A stretch of DNA of 64,000 bases from Pratylenchus scribneri (GCA_030063045.1 JAQSEB010000079.1:310001-374000); one strand, 5' to 3'. Shown: positions 1 through 12,400, counted from the stretch's first letter. Notes: generated by a model not told the origin, from the letters alone. Numbers and translations: made by a program.

Positions 1-379
1 AGAGAACCGAGGCATTACTAGGCGCGAAAGAATATGGAAGAGAACCGAGGCATTACTTGGCGTGAAAGAGTAAGCAAGAGAACCGAGCCATTACTAGGCG
101 TGAAAGAGTAGGGAAGAGAACCGAGACATTACTAGGCGTGAAAGAGTAGGGAAGAGAACCGAGGCATTACTAGGCGTGAAAGAGTAAGCAAGAGAACCGA
201 GCCATTACTAGGCGTGAAAGAATAGGGAAGAGGACCGAGGCATTACTAGGCGTGAAAAAGTAGGGAAGAGAACCGAGGCATTACTAGGCGTGAAAGAGTA
301 GGGAAGAGAACCGAAGCCCTACTAGGCGTGGTTATGCAAGAAGAGAACCGAGCCATTACTAGGCGTGAAAGAGTAGGGA
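1..379 (+). repeat. Ten-monomer 379-bp higher-order word (type copy)
   Basis: Nine 38-bp monomers plus one 37-mer occur in fixed order: gcgcgaaagaatatgg; cttgg with gtaagc; gagcc with gtaggg; gagac with gtaggg; gaggc with gtaagc; gagcc with ataggg; gaggc with gaaaaagtaggg; gaggc with gtaggg; the gaagccc...gttatgcaag 37-mer; gagcc with gtaggg. I traced copies of exactly 379 bp starting at 684, 2466, 3149, 5348, 8007, 9753, 12862, 14569, 19431, 20873, 31160, 33286, 36177, 54456, 55595 and 60575. By duplication offset they also start at 38149, 40275, 43166, 56848 and 57987. Shortened or altered versions start near 9069, 18.68 kb, 32.35 kb, 37.3 kb, 44.3 kb and 48.3 kb. Spacing between copies ranges from 683 bp to many kilobases, so this is a reused block rather than a regular higher-order repeat. 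It is usually followed by an 'aaaaccgagg' monomer. Confidence 0.9.
305..341 (+). repeat. 37-bp divergent monomer with 'gttatgcaag' (type copy)
   Basis: This monomer begins like the others but reads 'gaagccctac' in place of 'gaggcattac', and its tail is 'ggcgtggttatgcaag' instead of 'ggcgtgaaagagtaggg', making it 37 bp. By eye I count about 73 occurrences, for example with 'gttatgc' at 331, 1014, 1203, 1658, 2113, 2796, 3479, 3668, 4237, 4654 and 4995, and near the right end at about 62,200, 62,805 and 63,110. It is nearly always followed by a 'gagcc' monomer. It is the most divergent monomer class in the array and the main reason large duplication lengths are not multiples of 38. One copy near 11,240 reads 'gaagcacta' instead of 'gaagcccta'. 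Confidence 0.92.
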
Positions 380-683
380 AGAGGACCGAGACATTACTAG
401 GCGTGAAAGAGTAGGGAAGAGGACCGAGGCATTACTAGGCGTGAAAGAGTAGGGAAGAGGACCGAGACATTACTAGGCGTGAAAGAGTAGGGAAGAGGAC
501 CGAGCCATTACTAGGCGTGAAAGAGTAGGGAAGAGAACCGAGGCACAACTAGGCGTGAAAGAGTAGGGAAGAGGACCGAGGCATTACTAGGCGTGAAAGA
601 GTAGGGAAGAGGATCGAGACATTACTAGGCGTGAAAGAGTAGGGAAGAGGACCGAGGCATTACTAGGCGTGAAAGAGTAAGCA

Positions 684-1062
684 AGAGAACCGAGGCATTA
701 CTAGGCGCGAAAGAATATGGAAGAGAACCGAGGCATTACTTGGCGTGAAAGAGTAAGCAAGAGAACCGAGCCATTACTAGGCGTGAAAGAGTAGGGAAGA
801 GAACCGAGACATTACTAGGCGTGAAAGAGTAGGGAAGAGAACCGAGGCATTACTAGGCGTGAAAGAGTAAGCAAGAGAACCGAGCCATTACTAGGCGTGA
901 AAGAATAGGGAAGAGGACCGAGGCATTACTAGGCGTGAAAAAGTAGGGAAGAGAACCGAGGCATTACTAGGCGTGAAAGAGTAGGGAAGAGAACCGAAGC
1001 CCTACTAGGCGTGGTTATGCAAGAAGAGAACCGAGCCATTACTAGGCGTGAAAGAGTAGGGA
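684..1062 (+). repeat. Second copy of the 379-bp word, 683 bp after the first
   Basis: Bases 684-1062 repeat 1-379, after which the two differ ('gaggaccgagac' at 381 against 'gaaaaccgaggc' at 1064). The pair is itself copied at 2466 and 3149 with the same 683-bp spacing, so this local duplication came before the 2,465-bp one. Confidence 0.88.
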
Positions 1063-2465
1063 AGAAAACCGAGGCATTACTAGGCGTGAAAGAGTAGGGA
1101 AGAGGACCGAGGCATTACTAGGCGTGAAAAAGTAGGGAAGAGAACCGAGGCATTACTAGGCGTGAAAGAGTAGGGAAGAGAACCGAAGCCCTACTAGGCG
1201 TGGTTATGCAAGAAGAGAACCGAGCCATTACTAGGCGTGAAAGAGTAGGGAAGAGAACCGAGGCACAACTAGGCGTGAAAGAGTAGGGAAGAGGACCGAG
1301 GCATTACTAGGCGTGAAAGAGTAGGGAAGAGGACCGAGACATTACTAGGCGTGAAAGAGTAGGGAAGAGGACCGAGGCATTACTAGGCGTGAAAGAGTAG
1401 GGAAGAGGACCGAGACATTACTAGGCGTGAAAGAGTAGGGAAGAGGACCGAGACATTACTAGGCGTGAAAGAGTAGGGAAGAGGACCGAGACATTACTAG
1501 GCGTGAAAGAGTAGGGAAGAGGACCGAGGCATTACTAGGCGTGATAAAGTAGGGAAGAGGACCGAGAGATTACTAGGCGTGAAAAAGTAGGGAAGAGGAC
1601 CGAGGCACAACTAGGCGTGAAAGAGTAGGGAAAAGAACCGAAGCCCTACTAGGCGTGGTTATGCAAGAAGAGAACCGAGCCATTACTAGGCGTGAAAGAG
1701 TAGGGAAGAGGACCGAGGCATTACTAGGCGTGAAAGAGTAAGCAAGAGAACCGAGGCATTACTAGGCGTGAAAGAGTAGGGAAGAGAACCGAGACATTAC
1801 TAGGCGTGAAAGAGTAGGGAAGAGGACCGAGGCATTACTAGGCGTGAAAGAGTAAGCAAGAGAACCGAGGCATTACTAGGCGTGAAAGAGTAGGGAAGAG
1901 AACCGAGACATTACTAGGCGTGAAAGAGTAGGGAAGAGGACCGAGGCATTACTAGGCGTGAAAGAGTAAGCAAGAGAACCGAGGCATTACTAGGCGTGAA
2001 AGAGTAGGGAAGAGAACCGAGACATTAATAGGCGTGAAAGAGTAGGGAAGAGAACCGAGGCACAACTAGGCGTGAAAGAGTAGGGAAAAGAACCGAAGCC
2101 CTACTAGGCGTGGTTATGCAAGAAGAGAACCGAGGCATTACTAGGCGTGAAAGAGTAGGGAAGAGAACCGAGACATTAATAGGCGTGAAAGAGTAGGGAA
2201 GAGAACCGAGGCACAACTAGGCGTGAAAGAGTAGGGAAGAGGACCGAGACATTACTAGGCGTGAAAGAGTAGGGAAGAGGACCGAGGCATTACTAGGCGT
2301 GAAAGAGTAGGGAAGAGGACCGAGACATTACTAGGCGTGAAAGAGTAGGGAAGAGGACCGAGACATTACTAGGCGTGAAAGAGTAGGGAAGAGGACCGAG
2401 ACATTACTAGGCGTGAAAGAGTAGGGAAGAGGACCGAGGCATTACTAGGCGTGAAAGAGTAAGCA

Positions 2466-4094
2466 AGAGAACCGAGGCATTACTAGGCGCGAAAAAATAT
2501 GGAAGAGAACCGAGGCATTACTTGGCGTGAAAGAGTAAGCAAGAGAACCGAGCCATTACTAGGCGTGAAAGAGTAGGGAAGAGAACCGAGACATTACTAG
2601 GCGTGAAAGAGTAGGGAAGAGAACCGAGGCATTACTAGGCGTGAAAGAGTAAGCAAGAGAACCGAGCCATTACTAGGCGTGAAAGAATAGGGAAGAGGAC
2701 CGAGGCATTACTAGGCGTGAAAAAGTAGGGAAGAGAACCGAGGCATTACTAGGCGTGAAAGAGTAGGGAAGAGAACCGAAGCCCTACTAGGCGTGGTTAT
2801 GCAAGAAGAGAACCGAGCCATTACTAGGCGTGAAAGAGTAGGGAAGAGGACCGAGACATTACTAGGCGTGAAAGAGTAGGGAAGAGGACCGAGGCATTAC
2901 TAGGCGTGAAAGAGTAGGGAAGAGGACCGAGACATTACTAGGCGTGAAAGAGTAGGGAAGAGGACCGAGCCATTACTAGGCGTGAAAGAGTAGGGAAGAG
3001 AACCGAGGCACAACTAGGCGTGAAAGAGTAGGGAAGAGGACCGAGGCATTACTAGGCGTGAAAGAGTAGGGAAGAGGATCGAGACATTACTAGGCGTGAA
3101 AGAGTAGGGAAGAGGACCGAGGCATTACTAGGCGTGAAAGAGTAAGCAAGAGAACCGAGGCATTACTAGGCGCGAAAGAATATGGAAGAGAACCGAGGCA
3201 TTACTTGGCGTGAAAGAGTAAGCAAGAGAACCGAGCCATTACTAGGCGTGAAAGAGTAGGGAAGAGAACCGAGACATTACTAGGCGTGAAAGAGTAGGGA
3301 AGAGAACCGAGGCATTACTAGGCGTGAAAGAGTAAGCAAGAGAACCGAGTCATTACTAGGCGTGAAAGAATAGGGAAGAGGACCGAGGCATTACTAGGCG
3401 TGAAAAAGTAGGGAAGAGAACCGAGGCATTACTAGGCGTGAAAGAGTAGGGAAGAGAACCGAAGCCCTACTAGGCGTGGTTATGCAAGAAGAGAACCGAG
3501 CCATTACTAGGCGTGAAAGAGTAGGGAAGAAAACCGAGGCATTACTAGGCGTGAAAGAGTAGGGAAGAGGACCGAGGCATTACTAGGCGTGAAAAAGTAG
3601 GGAAGAGAACCGAGGCATTACTAGGCGTGAAAGAGTAGGGAAGAGAACCGAAGCCCTACTAGGCGTGGTTATGCAAGAAGAGAACCGAGCCATTACTAGG
3701 CGTGAAAGAGTAGGGAAGAGAACCGAGGCACAACTAGGCGTGAAAGAGTAGGGAAGAGGACCGAGGCATTACTAGGCGTGAAAGAGTAGGGAAGAGGACC
3801 GAGACATTACTAGGCGTGAAAGAGTAGGGAAGAGGACCGAGGCATTACTAGGCGTGAAAGAGTAGGGAAGAGGACCGAGACATTACTAGGCGTGAAAGAG
3901 TAGGGAAGAGGACCGAGACATTACTAGGCGTGAAAGAGTAGGGAAGAGGACCGAGACATTACTAGGCGTGAAAGAGTAGGGAAGAGGACCGAGGCATTAC
4001 TAGGCGTGATAAAGTAGGGAAGAGGACCGAGAGATTACTAGGCGTGAAAAAGTAGGGAAGAGGACCGAGGCACAACTAGGCGTGAAAGAGTAGG
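2466..4094 (+). repeat. Segmental duplication, offset 2,465 bp, right copy
   Basis: Partner of 1-1629. Beyond 4094 this copy holds an extra run of 'gagagatt / gaaaaag / gcacaac' monomers (about 4095-4200), a small local expansion that the left copy lacks. The first monomer carries 'gcgcgaaaaaatatgg', a variant shared only with copies near 34,407 and 41,396. Confidence 0.83.
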
Positions 4095-4452
4095 GAAGAG
4101 GACCGAGGCATTACTAGGCGTGAAAGAGTAGGGAAGAGGACCGAGAGATTACTAGGCGTGAAAAAGTAGGGAAGAGGACCGAGGCACAACTAGGCGTGAA
4201 AGAGTAGGGAAAAGAACCGAAGCCCTACTAGGCGTGGTTATGCAAGAAGAGAACCGAGCCATTACTAGGCGTGAAAGAGTAGGGAAGAGGACCGAGGCAT
4301 TACTAGGCGTGAAAGAGTAAGCAAGAAAACCGAGGCATTACTAGGCGTGAAAGAGTAGGGAAGAGAACCGAGACATTACTAGGCGTGAAAGAGTAGGGAA
4401 GAGGACCGAGACATTACTAGGCGTGAAAGAGTAGGGAAGAGGACCGAGACAT

Positions 4453-6386
4453 TACTAGGCGTGAAAGAGTAGGGAAGAGGACCGAGGCATTACTAGGCGT
4501 GATAAAGTAGGGAAGAGGACCGAGGCATTACTAGGCGTGAAAGAGTAGGGAAGAGGACCGAGAGATTACTAGGCGTGAAAAAGTAGGGAAGAGGACCGAG
4601 GCACAACTAGGCGTGAAAGAGTAGGGAAAAGAACCGAAGCCCTACTAGGCGTGGTTATGCAAGAAGAGAACCGAGCCATTACTAGGCGTGAAAGAGTAGG
4701 GAAGAGGACCGAGGCATTACTAGGCGTGAAAGAGTAAGCAAGAGAACCGAGGCATTACTAGGCGTGAAAGAGTAGGGAAGAGAACCGAGACATTACTAGG
4801 CGTGAAAGAGTAGGGAAGAGGACCGAGGCATTACTAGGCGTGAAAGAGTAAGCAAGAGAACCGAGGCATTACTAGGCGTGAAAGAGTAGGGAAGAGAACC
4901 GAGACATTAATAGGCGTGAAAGAGTAGGGAAGAGAACCGAGGCACAACTAGGCGTGAAAGAGTAGGGAAAAGAACCGAAGCCCTACTAGGCGTGGTTATG
5001 CAAGAAGAGAACCGAGCCATTACTAGGCGTGAAAGAGTAGGGAAGAGAACCGAGGCACAACTAGGCGTGAAAGAGTAGGGAAGAGGACCGAGGCATTACT
5101 AGGCGTGAAAGAGTAGGGAAGAGGACCGAGACATTACTAGGCGTGAAAGAGTAGGGAAGAGGACCGAGGCATTACTAGGCGTGAAAGAGTAGGGAAGAGG
5201 ACCGAGACATTACTAGGCGTGAAAGAGTAGGGAAGAGGACCGAGACATTACTAGGCGTGAAAGAGTAGGGAAGAGGACCGAGACATTACTAGGCGTGAAA
5301 GAGTAGGGAAGAGGACCGAGGCATTACTAGGCGTGAAAGAGTAAGCAAGAGAATCGAGGCATTACTAGGCGCGAAAGAATATGGAAGAGAACCGAGGCAT
5401 TACTTGGCGTGAAAGAGTAAGCAAGAGAACCGAGCCATTACTAGGCGTGAAAGAGTAGGGAAGAGAACCGAGACATTACTAGGCGTGAAAGAGTAGGGAA
5501 GAGAACCGAGGCATTACTAGGCGTGAAAGAGTAAGCAAGAGAACCGAGCCATTACTAGGCGTGAAAGAATAGGGAAGAGGACCGAGGCATTACTAGGCGT
5601 GAAAAAGTAGGGAAGAGAACCGAGGCATTACTAGGCGTGAAAGAGTAGGGAAGAGAACCGAAGCCCTACTAGGCGTGGTTATGCAAGAAGAGAACCGAGC
5701 CATTACTAGGCGTGAAAGAGTAGGGAAGAAAACCGAGGCATTACTAGGCGTGAAAGAGTAGGGAAGAGGACCGAGAGATTACTAGGCGTGAAAGAGTAGG
5801 GAAGAGGACCGAGGCATTACTAGGCGTGAAAGAGTAGGAAAGAGGACCGAGACATTACTAGGCGTGAAACAGTAAGTAAGAGAACCGAGGCATTACTAGG
5901 CGTGAAAGAGTAGGGAAGAGGACCGAGGCATTACTAGGCGTGATAAAGTAGGGAAGAGGACCGAGGCATTACTAGGCGTGGAAGAGTAAGCAATAGAACC
6001 GAGCCATTCATTACTAGGCGTGAAAGAATAGGGAAGAGGACCGAGGCATTACTAGGCGTGAAAGAGTAGGAAAGAGAACCGAGGCATTACTAGGCGTGAA
6101 AGAGTAGGGAAGAGGACCGAGGCATTACTAGGCGTGAAAGAGTAGGGAAGAGGACCGAGGCATTACTAGGCGTGAAAGAGTAGGGAAGAGGACCGAGACA
6201 TTACTAGGCGTGAAAGAGTAGGGAAGAGGACCGAGGCATTACTAGGCGTGAAAGAGTAAGCAAGAGAACCGAGGCATTACTAGGCGTGAAAGAGTAAGCA
6301 AGAGAACCGAGGCATTACTAGGCGCGAAAGAATATGGAAGAGAACCGAGGCATTACTAGGCGTGAAAGAGTAGGGAAGAGAACCGA
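4453..6386 (+). repeat. Dispersed duplication, offset 9,221 bp, left copy
   Basis: This segment matches about 13,674-15,607 with a constant offset of 9,221 bp. Diagnostic shared features are the 379-bp word start (5348 and 14,569) and the unusual 4-bp insertion 'gccattcattactagg' (the 'gagcc' at 6001 and 15,222). The match ends where the left copy reads 'gatgccctac' (6385) and the right copy 'gaagccctac' (about 15,606). Upstream, the left copy comes from a 'gagacatt' monomer and the right from a 'gagccatt' monomer. The left end is approximate to about one monomer. Confidence 0.8.
5999..6040 (+). repeat. 42-bp monomer with a 4-bp insertion
   Basis: Here 'gagccattactagg' is extended to 'gagccattcattactagg', a 4-bp local duplication of 'catt'. 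The only other copy I found is at about 15,222, exactly 9,221 bp away. Similar 'gtaagcaatagaaccgagcc' monomers elsewhere (for example near 20,530 and 31,800) lack the insertion. Confidence 0.85.
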
Positions 6387-6589
6387 TGCCCTACTAGGCG
6401 TGAAAGAGTAGGGAAGAGAATCGAGGCATTACTAGGCGTGAAAGAGTAAGCAAGAGAACCGAGCCATTACTAGGCGTGAAAGAGTAGGGAAGAGAACCGA
6501 GACATTACTAGGCGTGAAAGAGTAGGGAAGAGAACCGAGGCATTACTAGGCGTGAAAGAGTAAGCAAGAGAACCGAGCCATTACTAGGC

Positions 6590-6626
6590 GTGAAAGAATA
6601 GGGAAGGGACCGAGGCATTACTAGGC
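6590..6626 (+). repeat. 37-bp monomer from a 1-bp loss in 'aagaggacc'
   Basis: At 6601-6610 the sequence reads 'gggaagggac', one base shorter than the usual 'gggaagaggac'. I found no second copy, so it is either a private deletion or a consensus error in the assembly. The boundaries given are approximate. Confidence 0.7.
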
Positions 6627-9068
6627 GTGAAAAAGTAGGGAAGAGAACCGAGGCATTACTAGGCGTGAAAGAGTAGGGAAGAGAACCGAAGCCCTACTAG
6701 GCGTGGTTATGCAAGAAGAGAACCGAGCCATTACTAGGCGTGAAAGAGTAGGGAAGAGGACCGAGACATTACTAGGCGTTAAAGAGTAGGGAAGAGGACC
6801 GAGGCATTACTAGGCGTGAAAGAGTAGGGAAGAGGACCGAGACATTACTAGGCGTGAAAGAGTAGGGAAGAGGACCGAGCCATTACTAGGCGTGAAAGAG
6901 TAGGGAAGAGAACCGAGGCACAACTAGGCGTGAAAGAGTAGGGAAGAGGACCGAGGCATTACTAGGCGTGAAAGAGTAGGGAAGAGGACCGAGACATTAC
7001 TAGGCGTGAAAGAGTAGGGAAGAGGACCGAGACATTACTAGGCGCGAAAGAATATGGAAGAGAACTGAGGCATTATTTGGCGTGAAAGAGTAAGCAAGAG
7101 AACCGAGCCATTACTAGGCGTGAAAGAGTAGGGAAGAGGACCGAGGCATTACTAGGCGTGATAAAGTAGGGAAGAGGACCGAGGCATTACTAGGCGTGAA
7201 AGAGTAGGGAAGAGGACCGAGAGATTACTAGGCGTGAAAAAGTAGGGAAGAGGACCGAGGCACAACTAGGCGTGAAAGAGTAGGGAAAAGAACCGAAGCC
7301 CTACTAGGCGTGGTTATGCAAGAAGAGAACCGAGCCATTACTAGGCGTGAAAGAGTAGGGAAGAGGACCGAGGCATTACTAGGCGTGAAAGAGTAAGCAA
7401 GAGAACCGAGGCATTACTAGGCGTGAAAGAGTAGGGAAGAGAACCGAGACATTACTAGGCGTGAAAGAGTAGGGAAGAGGACCGAGGCATTACTAGGCGT
7501 GAAAGAGTAAGCAAGAGAACCGAGGCATTACTAGGCGTGAAAGAGTAGGGAAGAGAACCGAGACATTAATAGGCGTGAAAGAGTAGGGAAGAGAACCGAG
7601 GCACAACTAGGCGTGAAAGAGTAGGGAAAAGAACCGAAGCCCTACTAGGCGTGGTTATGCAAGAAGAGAACCGAGCCATTACTAGGCGTGAAAGAGTAGG
7701 GAAGAGAACCGAGGCACAACTAGGCGTGAAAGAGTAGGGAAGAGGACCGAGGCATTACTAGGCGTGAAAGAGTAGGGAAGAGGACCGAGACATTACTAGG
7801 CGTGAAAGAGTAGGGAAGAGGACCGAGGCATTACTAGGCGTGAAAGAGTAGGGAAGAGGACCGAGACATTACTAGGCGTGAAAGAGTAGGGAAGAGGACC
7901 GAGACATTACTAGGCGTGAAAGAGTAGGGAAGAGGACCGAGACATTACTAGGCGTGAAAGAGTAGGGAAGAGGACCGAGGCATTACTAGGCGTGAAAGAG
8001 TAAGCAAGAGAACCGAGGCATTACTAGGCGCGAAAGAATATGGAAGAGAACCGAGGCATTACTTGGCGTGAAAGAGTAAGCAAGAGAACCGAGCCATTAC
8101 TAGGCGTGAAAGAGTAGGGAAGAGAACCGAGACATTACTTGGCGTGAAAGAGTAGGGAAGAGAACCGAGGCATTACTAGGCGTGAAAGAGTAAGCAAGAG
8201 AACCGAGCCATTACTAGGCGTGAAAGAATAGGGAAGAGGACCGAGGCATTACTAGGCGTGAAAAAGTAGGGAAGAGAACCGAGGCATTACTAGGCGTGAA
8301 AGAGTAGGGAAGAGAACCGAAGCCCTACTAGGCGTGGTTATGCAAGAAGAGAACCGAGCCATTACTAGGCGTGAAAGAGTAGGGAAGAAAACCGAGGCAT
8401 TACTAGGCGTGAAAGAGTAGGGAAGAGGACCGAGACATTACTAGGCGTGAAAGAGTAGGGAAGAGGACCGAGGCATTACTAGGCGTGAAAGAGTAGGGAA
8501 GAGAACCGAGACATTACTAGGCGTGAAAGAGTAGGGAAGAGGACCGAGGCATTACTAGGCGTGAAAGAGTAGGGAAGAGGACCGAGACATTACTAGGCGT
8601 GAAAGAGTAGGGAAGAGAACCGAGACATTAATAGGCGTGAAAGAGTAGGGAAGAGAACCGAGGCACAACTAGGCGTGAAAGAGTAGGGAAAAGAACCGAA
8701 GCCCTACTAGGCGTGGTTATGCAAGAAGAGAACCGAGCCATTACTAGGCGTGAAAGAGTAGGGAAGAGAACCGAGGCACAACTAGGCGTGAAAGAGTAGG
8801 GAAGAGGACCGAGGCATTACTAGGCGTGAAAGAGTAGGGAAGAGGACCGAGACATTACTAGGCGTGAAAGAGTAGGGAAGAGGACCGAGGCATTACTAGG
8901 CGTGAAAGAGTAGGGAAGAGGACCGAGACATTACTAGGCGTGAAAGAGTAGGGAAGAGGACCGAGACATTACTAGGCGTGAAAGAGTAGGGAAGAGGACC
9001 GAGACATTACTAGGCGTGAAAGAGTAGGGAAGAGGACCGAGGCATTACTAGGCGTGAAAGAGTAAGCA

Positions 9069-9410
9069 AGAGAACCGAGGCATTACTAGGCGCGAAAGAA
9101 TATGGAAGAGAACCGAGGCATTACTTGGCGTGAAAGAGTAAGCAAGAGAACCGAGCCATTACTAGGCGTGAAAGAGTAGGGAAGAGAACCGAGACATTAC
9201 TAGGCGTGAAAGAGTAGGGAAGAGAACCGAGGCATTACTAGGCGTGAAAGAGTAAGCAAGAGAACCGAGCCATTACTAGGCGTGAAAGAATAGGGAAGAG
9301 GACCGAGGCATTACTAGGCGTGAAAAAGTAGGGAAGAGAACCGAGGCATTACTAGGCGTGAAAGAGTAGGGAAGAGAACCGAAGCCCTACTAGGCGTGAA
9401 AGAGTAGGGA
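9069..9410 (+). repeat. 379-bp word with one monomer deleted inside
   Basis: The word starting at 9069 runs normally to 'gaagccctactaggcgtg' (about 9379-9398) but then continues 'aaagagtagggaagagg' instead of 'gttatgcaag'. This matches loss of exactly 37 bp between two 'actaggcgtg' motifs, which joins the front half of the 37-mer to the back half of the next 'gagcc' monomer. The flanking order agrees with the complete word at 12,862. Confidence 0.8.
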
Positions 9411-12400
9411 AGAGGACCGAGACATTACTAGGCGTGAAAGAGTAGGGAAGAGGACCGAGGCATTACTAGGCGTGAAAGAGTAGGGAAGAGGACCGAGACA
9501 TTACTAGGCGTGAAAGAGTAGGGAAGAGGACCGAGACATTACTAGGCGTGAAAGAGTAGGGAAGAGGACCGAGGCATTACTAGGCGTGAAAGAGTAGGGA
9601 AGAGGACCGAGACATTACTAGGCGTGAAAGAGTAGGGAAGAGGACCGAGGCATTACTAGGCGTGAAAGAGTAGGGAAGAGGATCGAGACATTACTAGGCG
9701 TGAAAGAGTAGGGAAGAGGACCGAGGCATTACTAGGCGTGAAAGAGTAAGCAAGAGAACCGAGGCATTACTAGGCGCGAAAGAATATGGAAGAGAACCGA
9801 GGCATTACTTGGCGTGAAAGAGTAAGCAAGAGAACCGAGCCATTACTAGGCGTGAAAGAGTAGGGAAGAGAACCGAGACATTACTAGGCGTGAAAGAGTA
9901 GGGAAGAGAACCGAGGCATTACTAGGCGTGAAAGAGTAAGCAAGAGAACCGAGCCATTACTAGGCGTGAAAGAATAGGGAAGAGGACCGAGGCATTACTA
10001 GGCGTGAAAAAGTAGGGAAGAGAACCGAGGCATTACTAGGCGTGAAAGAGTAGGGAAGAGAACCGAAGCCCTACTAGGCGTGGTTATGCAAGAAGAGAAC
10101 CGAGCCATTACTAGGCGTGAAAGAGTAGGGAAGAAAACCGAGGCATTACTAGGCGTGAAAGAATAGGGAAGAGGACCGAGGCATTACTAGGCGTGAAAAA
10201 GTAGGGAAGAGAACCGAGGCATTACTAGGCGTGAAAGAGTAGGGAAGAGAACCGAAGCCCTACTAGGCGTGGTTATGCAAGAAGAGAACCGAGCCATTAC
10301 TAGGCGTGAAAGAGTAGGGAAGAGAACCGAGGCACAACTAGGCGTGAAAGAGTAGGGAAGAGGACCGAGGCATTACTAGGCGTGAAAGAGTAGGGAAGAG
10401 GACCGAGACATTACTAGGCGTGAAAGAGTAGGGAAGAGGACCGAGGCATTACTAGGCGTGAAAGAGTAGGGAAGAGGACCGAGACATTACTAGGCGTGAA
10501 AGAGTAGGGAAGAGGACCGAGACATTACTAGGCGTGAAAGAGTAGGGAAGAGGACCGAGACATTACTAGGCGTGAAAGAGTAGGGAAGAGGACCGAGGCA
10601 TTACTAGGCGTGATAAAGTAGGGAAGAGGACCGAGAGATTACTAGGCGTGAAAAAGTAGGGAAGAGGACCGAGGCACAACTAGGCGTGAAAGAGTAGGGA
10701 AGAGGACCGAGGCATTACTAGGCGTGAAAGAGTAGGGAAGAGGACCGAGAGATTACTAGGCGTGAAAAAGTAGGGAAGAGGACCGAGGCACAACTAGGCG
10801 TGAAAGAGTAGGGAAAAGAACCGAAGCCCTACTAGGCGTGGTTATGCAAGAAGAGAACCGAGCCATTACTAGGCGTGAAAGAGTAGGGAAGAGGACCGAG
10901 GCATTACTAGGCGTGAAAGAGTAAGCAAGAGAACCGAGGCATTACTAGGCGTGAAAGAGTAGGGAAGAGAACCGAGACATTACTAGGCGTGAAAGAGTAG
11001 GGAAGAGGACCGAGACATTACTAGGCGTGAAAGAGTAGGGAAGAGGACCGAGACATTACTAGGCGTGAAAGAGTAGGGAAGAGGACCGAGGCATTACTAG
11101 GCGTGATAAAGTAGGGAAGAGGACCGAGAGATTACTAGGCGTGAAAAAGTAGGGAAGAGGACCGAGGCACAACTAGGCGTGAAAGAGTAGGGAAGAGGAC
11201 CGAGGCACAACTAGGCGTGAAAGAGTAGGGAAAAGAACCGAAGCACTACTAGGCGTGGTTATGCAAGAAGAGAACCGAGCCATTACTAGGCGTGAAAGAG
11301 TAGGGAAGAGGACCGAGGCATTACTAGGCGTGAAAGAGTAAGCAAGAGAAACGAGGCATTACTAGGCGTGAAAGAGTAGGGAAGAGAACCGAGACATTAC
11401 TAGGCGTGAAAGAGTAGGGAAGAGGACCGAGGCATTACTAGGCGTGAAAGAGTAAGCAAGAGAACCGAGGCATTACTAGGCGTGAAAGAGTAGGGAAGAG
11501 AACCGAGACATTAATAGGCGTGAAAGAGTAGGGAAGAGAACCGAGGCACAACTAGGCGTGAAAGAGTAGGGAAAAGAACCGAAGCCCTACTAGGCGTGGT
11601 TATGCAAGAAGAGAACCGAGCCATTACTAGGCGTGAAAGAGTAGGGAAGAGAACCGAGGCACAACTAGGCGTGAAAGAGTAGGGAAGAGGACCGAGGCAT
11701 TACTAGGCGTGAAAGAGTAGGGAAGAGGACCGAGACATTACTAGGCGTGAAAGAGTAGGGAAGAGGACCGAGGCATTACTAGGCGTGAAAGAGTAGGGAA
11801 GAGGACCGAGACATTACTAGGCGTGAAAGAGTAGGGAAGAGGACCGAGACATTACTAGGCGTGAAAGAGTAGGGAAGAGGACCGAGACATTACTAGGCGT
11901 GAAAGAGTAGGGAAGAGGACCGAGGCATTACTAGGCGTGAAAGAGTAAGCAAGAGAACCGAGCCATTACTAGGCGTGAAAGAGTAGGGAAGAGGACCGAG
12001 GCATTACTAGGCGTGATAAAGTAGGGAAGAGGACCGAGGCATTACTAGGCGTGAAAGAGTAGGGAAGAGGACCGAGAGATTACTAGGCGTGAAAAAGTAG
12101 GGAAGAGGACCGAGGCACAACTAGGCGTGAAAGAGTAGGGAAAAGAACCGAAGCCCTACTAGGCGTGGTTATGCAAGAAGAGAACCGAGCCATTACTAGG
12201 CGTGAAAGAGTAGGGAAGAGGACCGAGGCATTACTAGGCGTGAAAGAGTAAGCAAGAGAACCGAGGCATTACTAGGCGTGAAAGAGTAGGGAAGAGAACC
12301 GAGACATTACTAGGCGTGAAAGAGTAGGGAAGAGGACCGAGGCATTACTAGGCGTGAAAGAGTAAGCAAGAGAACCGAGGCATTACTAGGCGTGAAAGAG

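Larger units (their letters stand above)
1..1629 (+). repeat. Segmental duplication, offset 2,465 bp, left copy
   Basis: This stretch matches 2466-4094 at a constant offset of 2,465 bp. Markers that agree are the 37-mer ('gttatgc' at 331 and 2796), the rare 'ggatcgagac' (611 and 3076) and 'gtgataaag' (about 1542 and 4007). The copies differ at single bases, for example g at 30 against a at 2495, and c at 885 against t at 3350. They separate after about 1629/4094, where the left copy goes into 'gggaaaagaaccgaagccc' and the right copy into another 'ggaccgaggcatt' monomer. The left edge cannot be set because the window starts inside it. Confidence 0.85.

Noticed and set aside
305..320. Hairpin in 'gccctactaggc' as a structured site
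   Set aside because: Only the outer three base pairs (gcc/ggc) are complementary, which is too weak to support a cruciform or terminator.
305..341. The 'gttatgcaag' monomer as an inserted mobile element or a tRNA-derived box
   Set aside because: It keeps the monomer register, its length differs by only one base, and it has no terminal repeats or target duplications. The 'gaaccgag' part only loosely resembles an internal promoter box and occurs in every monomer.
2025..2216. 63-codon minus-strand reading frame, repeated at 33,869-34,060 and 40,858-41,049
   Set aside because: It is a chance reading through satellite monomers. Because 38 is not a multiple of 3, the frame rotates each monomer, and the run is open only because 'cattaatagg' and 'gcacaactagg' variants remove minus-strand stops. 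There is no ribosome-binding or promoter context, no domain, and the amino-acid pattern just repeats the monomer.
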